From Azospirillum brasilense (GTDB lineage Bacteria; Pseudomonadota; Alphaproteobacteria; Azospirillales; Azospirillaceae), in contig NZ_QLKQ01000049.1 in the NCBI RefSeq assembly GCF_003349955.1, forward strand, positions 1-55,154: a stretch of DNA of 55,154 nt, given 5' to 3'. The notes under the pieces were generated by a model. That model saw nothing but the letters and a program-made list of their open reading frames with translations, was not told the origin of the DNA and did not search any database. This document shows, one piece after another, positions 52,013-55,154 of the stretch (positions are counted from its first letter, which is position 1; each line of letters starts with the position of its first letter). The position numbers and the translations under genes were made by a program.

Positions 52013-52341
52013 TGCCCGCCCCTACCTTTGTGTCTGTCACTCCGCTCCGTTCCAGGCGGTATCGCTCTGGGCAGGCGACCACGGCCACACAGCGGCCTTC
52101 CAGCAGAGTGATCACATCACCGCCGAAAGCGAGCATCAGTGCGCAAATCCGCCAGACTCGTCAACCTCTTTGGGAGCAATGGCCAATCATCATCCCAGGC
52201 ATCGTGCATGTCGTCGGCATTGGACCCGCGCCTGTCTTGCCGGGCTCACGTCGCTCCGTTTGCCGGTCCGGAATGCTGCCGGCGTTCGTGTTCGGACAAT
52301 TCGACCACGGTCACCGGCAGTCTCGGCTTTCCCGGCGCGCG
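52013..52341. other. Intergenic region upstream of gmd
   Basis: 329 bases lying between the phage-like cassette and gmd on the minus strand. No supportable gene. A TTGACG on the minus strand (near 52160) might be a -35 for gmd, but the matching -10 is weak. No terminator for the cassette was seen, so read-through into gmd is possible. Confidence 0.35.
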
Positions 52342-52497
52342 TCATCCTGCAGGGGCGTGCGAATCCTGCTGAGCCTCCCGCCACACGTCGGCCGGCTCCT
52401 GGCCGGGCCGTGTGGCGACGATGTGCGGCGGCTTGGTCAGGTCGTCATCCGGCCACAGGGCATACTGGTTCGGCACGTCGGTTTCCTGGACGATCAT
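52342..52497 (-). CDS. Small conserved-looking protein, 51 residues
   Basis: MIVQETDVPNQYALWPDDDL, then a segment with KPPHIVATRPGQEPADVWRE, ending SHAPAG. It is called because a strong ribosome binding site (TGAGAGGAAAAC) sits right before the ATG, formed partly by the stop of the preceding gene, and because only 9 bases separate the two. Acidic N-terminal half, Trp/Pro-rich, no membrane segment. It belongs to the phage-tail-like cassette; a small chaperone or accessory role is a guess. Confidence 0.55.
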   Translation of the reverse strand: MIVQETDVPNQYALWPDDDLTKPPHIVATRPGQEPADVWREAQQDSHAPAG

Positions 52498-52506
52498 GTT
52501 TTCCTC

Positions 52507-53076
52507 TCACAGCACGACGATGTTGAAGATCCGGCTGGCACCGGTCCGGTTCACGATTTTGAATCCCCCCGCCGGAGTGGGGGGGGCGGCCAGGATCAGG
52601 TGCCCATCCGTTCCCGACGTTCCGGTCACATCGCCCAGGATGACGGACGACGCCGAACCGGCAAACATCGCCACGATGCCCTCGTTGCCGCCCACCACGC
52701 GCAGGAAGGCCTGGATCAGCCAAGCGCCATAATTCGTGCTGAGAGCATAGACCAGGACCACCGCGCAGTTGTTCCCGGCAGGCATCTGATGGGTGTAGAC
52801 CGCGTCATCCCCGATGGTCACCTGGACCGTACGCCAGACAGGCGCAACGACCGGGCCGCTTGCCACCACCCCCATCGAACTGACGGTCAACGCGAGAGTG
52901 CCTCCCGCTACCACAGAGAGAGTGTTGGCGGAAGGCCGATATAGACCCGTATCCATATCCCCAACAAAACCAAGGCCGGGAGCAACTGCGGTGCCGGATG
53001 GTATTCCGACAGCCCCTGAGAAGAGCGGGTTGCTCGCCGGGACCGACCGCGGCGGAGCGTGATAGGGCGTGTTCAT
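52507..53076 (-). CDS. Phage tail-fibre-like protein
   Basis: 189 residues. Residues 20-60 (GIPSGTAVAPGLGFVGDMDT, then GLYRPSANTLSVVAGGT) match the motif common in phage tail fibres and tail-associated proteins (F-x-G-D-x-D-T-G-L-Y-R-P-x-A-x-x-L). The rest is beta-rich (TVQVTIGDDAVYTHQMPAGN, AWLIQAFLRVVGG) and ends with a hydrophobic strand. GGAGAA lies before the ATG. It sits 12 bp after the 106-residue gene and 9 bp before the 51-residue gene. No other phage genes are in view, so it is either a remnant or a tail module used on its own. Confidence 0.6.
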   Translation of the reverse strand: MNTPYHAPPRSVPASNPLFSGAVGIPSGTAVAPGLGFVGDMDTGLYRPSANTLSVVAGGTLALTVSSMGVVASGPVVAPVWRTVQVTIGDDAVYTHQMPAGNNCAVVLVYALSTNYGAWLIQAFLRVVGGNEGIVAMFAGSASSVILGDVTGTSGTDGHLILAAPPTPAGGFKIVNRTGASRIFNIVVL

Positions 53077-53088
53077 GCTGTTCTCCGC

Positions 53089-53409
53089 TCATCCGTAGAA
53101 GCAAAGGTTAACCAGACACTCCGTCGCGGACACCAGCCCCAGGCTGGGAATGCCCTTGACCATGCGGGCGGAAGGGTTCAGCTCAGGCGCAGAACCGGTC
53201 AGCACATCGCCGGTGGGCAGAGCCGCGGCCGCTCCGTATTGGAGCCAGACGTCCGCCGTGGCGCTTATCAGGACCCGCCGTGCCCCGGTGGGCACCGTCG
53301 CCACTTTCGGCACGCCTGCGGCAAGGGCAATGACATGGCGGCTGTCTGACGGCTCGATGGTTGGTGTGGACTGCCCCATGCTGTCGTCATGCGTGCGAAA
53401 ATCGAGCAT
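53089..53409 (-). CDS. Small protein of phage-like cassette, 106 residues
   Basis: Starts at MLDFRTHDDSMGQ with AGGAG 7-9 bases upstream; the longer frame runs into a hairpin and is not used. Beta-rich, with Ala/Val/Gly strands (RHVIALAAGVPKVATVPTGA, RRVLISATADVWLQYGAA) and a hydrophobic end (ECLVNLCFYG). Small beta proteins like this often precede tail-fibre genes. First gene after the promoter at 53481-53510. Function unknown. Confidence 0.6.
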   Translation of the reverse strand: MLDFRTHDDSMGQSTPTIEPSDSRHVIALAAGVPKVATVPTGARRVLISATADVWLQYGAAAALPTGDVLTGSAPELNPSARMVKGIPSLGLVSATECLVNLCFYG

Positions 53410-53435
53410 TGGACTCTCCTGCTGCCAGAAACGAA

Positions 53436-53470
53436 AACGCCCGCCGTGCGCGGAGCGCACGGCGGGCGTT
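53436..53470 (-). terminator. Perfect 16-bp hairpin at the 5' end of the cassette transcript
   Basis: AACGCCCGCCGTGCGC (53436-53451) pairs fully with 53455-53470 around a 3-base loop. On the minus strand it is followed by TTTTCGTTTC, as in a rho-independent terminator. Since the promoter lies directly upstream (53481-53510) the transcript would begin with this hairpin. It may thus act as an attenuator or as a stabilising 5' structure; read-through would be needed to express the cassette. Confidence 0.65.
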
Positions 53471-53480
53471 GATCTTGGAG

Positions 53481-53510
53481 ATTATAATCCTACTGGCTGG
53501 CAGAAGTCAA
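53481..53510 (-). promoter_or_regulatory. Near-consensus sigma70 promoter
   Basis: On the minus strand TTGACT (complement of 53505-53510) and a perfect TATAAT (complement of 53481-53486) with 18 bases between. Transcription should begin around 53474, at the edge of the 16-bp hairpin, and go on to the 106-residue gene at 53409. It is the best promoter seen in the window. The TIR of the IS element begins 80 bp further upstream. Confidence 0.75.
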
Positions 53511-53589
53511 GCGTCTGTGCCTATCATGCAGTGAAGCATAAATATTTCCATGATTGACCGACCGCCCGCTGACCTTTGATAGAAGCCAC

Positions 53590-53611
53590 CTAATTCTACT
53601 GTGCCATAAAG
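53590..53611 (+). repeat. IS701 terminal inverted repeat, left
   Basis: Reads CTAATTCTACTGTGCCATAA plus AG; differs from the complement of the right repeat at two of 22 positions (15 and 22). Confidence 0.8.
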
Positions 53612-53709
53612 TGCTCAATTGATGGCAGCATGGACATCGCTGGAGGGTTCTGGCGAGCATTCTGGCGATTGCGATGCGCAGGGTGGCGATAGACGTTGGG
53701 ACGTGGCGC

Positions 53710-55016
53710 TCAGGGCGCGGCGGCGGCCCCGCGGGGTCGGAAGCTTTTGGGAAGGTCAGGCGCTTGGAAGCGCCCGGAGCGAGGTGGTCCTGAGGGGGGA
53801 ATCGCCGCCCGTTCCCTGATGAGGAATCCGTAGGCGGCGATGCATAGCGTCGCGTGATGGTGGAATCCGCGCCAGCCCCGGCCCTCATAATGGCCGAGGC
53901 CGAGTTCCTGTTTGAGTTCGAGGTAATCGCGTTCGATGCGCCACCGCAACTTGGCGGTTTCCACCAAGGCGTCGAGCGACATTGTCTCCGGCAGCGTCGA
54001 CAACCAGGACTTGGTTGGCTTCTCTTCATCCTCGGGCCATTCGATCAGCAGCCACTCCTCCGGGCGGCACTCCGCCCGCTCCTCGTCGAGGTGCGCGGCG
54101 TGAACGCGAACGGCGGCAAAACGGGAGGCCAGCGGCGCGTTCGTGCCTTCCCGCCACGTCACGGAGCGCCAAGCCTCCGGCGCCAACCCTTCGGCCAGAG
54201 CCCTTACCGAGATCGGTTCATGCCCAAGGGCACGACGCATGAGCTTCGGCGGCCGCCCCTTGCCGCTCCACGGCTTGGGCGGCAGTGGTTCCACACCGGG
54301 CGGCCAGACGGTCAGCGAGGACTGGACTCCGGCGACGTAAGTCAACCCCAGCGCGGTCACGCCTTCGCGCAGGGCGGTATCGTTGCCGTAGCCTGCGTCC
54401 ATCAGGACCACGCCCGGCGGCAGACCCGCCGCCATGGCCGTGCGGATCTGGTCCAGCGCGATGGCGGGCTTGGTCTGGAAGAGGACCCCGTCCGGGACGC
54501 CGGTCCGCGCCCGGCGCTCCGCGTCGCCGGCCCATGTCTCCGGTAGGTACAGGCGAAAGGCGACGGGAAGGCTGGCGTGGTCGGTGGCCAGCGACAGCGA
54601 TACGGCGACTTGGCAATTATCCTGCTTGCCAATCTGGCCGCAGTACTGGCGCGTCACGCCAACGGAGTGGCGCCCCTTCTTCGGCATGACAGTGTCGTCG
54701 ATGATCCAGGCGCGGACCGGGCCGCGTTCCACAGCGCCGGCAACACCAGATCGCGCACCCCGGCCAGCACAGCGGCATCGTCCCAGGCCGCCTTGGCAAC
54801 AAAATGGTGCAAGGACTGATGCGCGGCGCCGACACGTCCCGGCTCCACCCGCGCGGCCATCGGCTCGACGCTTTTGCGCTCGCCTGGAAGGATCAATCCC
54901 GTGCAATAGGCCCGAAACGGCGCCGCGCGATCAGCGTGACCCAAAGCCGGCGCCAGGCGCTCGACATACGCCACGAACCGTGATTCGATACCCTCTGCAA
55001 TGCCAAGGGGATCCAT
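53710..55016 (-). pseudogene. IS701-family transposase, frameshifted
   Basis: The protein begins at 55016 (MDPLGIAEGIESRFVAYVER) and reads family-like to DLVLPAL near 54730, then goes out of frame. The continuation ERGPVRAWIIDDTVMPKKG is in the -1 frame and stays open to the stop at 53710. Joined, the product is about 435 residues. Catalytic residues are all present: D in IIDDT, D in VVLMDAGYG, and E in the ELKQELGLGHYEGRGW region. No A6G-type slippery site occurs at the junction, so a one-base deletion (or a sequencing error) is more likely than programmed frameshifting. Confidence 0.8.
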
Positions 55017-55077
55017 ACCGCCTCTCTGAACGAAGCATGAATCCCCTTATTACAGCGAACCTCTGTCACATTCCAAG

Positions 55078-55099
55078 TTTTATGACACAGTAGAATTAG
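55078..55099 (-). repeat. IS701 terminal inverted repeat, right
   Basis: Its complement reads CTAATTCTACTGTGTCATAA plus AA, matching the left repeat at 20 of 22 positions. It lies 62 bases upstream of the transposase start. Confidence 0.8.
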
Positions 55100-55154
55100 C
55101 AGGCTGCGGAAAAACGAACATATTCCGGCCTTTTTCCTCCGCTGAGGCTTGGAA
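55100..55154. other. Right-edge fragment, possible end of another IS
   Basis: Begins CAGGCTGCGGAAAAAC directly at the IS701 boundary (55099-55114). This wording resembles terminal repeats of other transposable elements (IS1182-like ends), and GCGGAAAAA can pair imperfectly with TTTTTCCTCCGC downstream. Too short to decide. Confidence 0.2.

Larger units (their letters stand above)
53590..55099 (-). mobile_element. IS701-family insertion sequence
   Basis: About 1.5 kb bounded by 22-base inverted repeats (53590-53611 and 55078-55099; 20 of 22 match) around a DDE transposase gene. The transposase resembles the IS701 family. Family members duplicate a 4-base YTAR-type target; here the ends read CTAA on the left and TTAG on the right, which continue the inverted repeat rather than being a direct repeat. 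No clear duplication is therefore visible. The transposase is frameshifted, so the copy is probably not autonomous. Confidence 0.8.

Noticed and set aside
54725..54740. Programmed -1 frameshift in the transposase
   Set aside because: No slippery heptamer (such as A6G) or stimulatory structure is visible at the shift; a mutation is simpler.

Overview
The window looks like a chromosome or large-replicon segment of a GC-rich alphaproteobacterium. The gene repertoire (many modular glycosyltransferases, Sel1/TPR proteins, a serralysin-like protease, NDP-sugar enzymes) would suit an Azospirillum-like member of the Rhodospirillales. That placement rests on gene content and codon style only; no rRNA or housekeeping gene is present to confirm it. 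Almost the whole window is a surface-polysaccharide / glycosylation island, with a small phage-like cassette and an insertion sequence at the right end.

Layout. (1) 293-11702, minus strand: a tightly packed operon of eight genes. In transcription order they are a two-domain GT4 glycosyltransferase, a TPR protein, a GSCFA-family protein, the UDP-GlcNAc 2-epimerase WecB, two SAM methyltransferases, a GT4 and a HAD-family protein; a good sigma70-like promoter lies at 11813-11841. (2) 11975-15522, plus strand: an AsnB-type amidotransferase and a second two-domain GT4 that is a paralogue of the one across the divergent promoter region. (3) 15771-24524, minus strand: eight genes (two methyltransferases, a FemAB-like acyltransferase, an unknown protein, a third methyltransferase, a polysaccharide deacetylase, a second AsnB, a GT4), mostly overlapping or abutting. 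(4) 24946-27255: convergent tviB-like nucleotide-sugar dehydrogenase and galE. (5) 27706-42431, plus strand: a small RTX-like secreted protein with a strong terminator, a 1376-residue glycosyltransferase ORF that seems to run into a separate ChW-like gene, two methyltransferases, two GT4 enzymes, gmhA, a serralysin-like RTX metalloprotease and a GNAT protein. (6) 42447-47773, minus strand: a type I secretion ABC transporter, its HlyD-type adaptor and a Sel1-repeat protein. (7) 48111-52012, minus strand: gmd, wzm, wzt, fcl, that is GDP-6-deoxyhexose synthesis wrapped around an ABC-type polysaccharide exporter. (8) 52342-53409: three small phage-tail-like genes behind a near-consensus promoter. 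(9) 53590-55099: an IS701-family element with a frameshifted transposase.

How it works together (inference). WecB, the TviB-like dehydrogenase, GalE, GmhA and Gmd/Fcl supply activated sugars (2-epimerised HexNAc, HexNAc uronic acid, galactose, heptose, 6-deoxyhexose). The two AsnB proteins could amidate uronic acids. The GT4/GT2 enzymes assemble a glycan that at least six stand-alone methyltransferases, a deacetylase, GNAT/FemAB enzymes and a GSCFA protein decorate. Wzm/Wzt export the chain. The type I system plausibly secretes the two RTX proteins encoded 6-20 kb away. No Wzx flippase, Wzy polymerase or initiating phosphoglycosyltransferase is visible.
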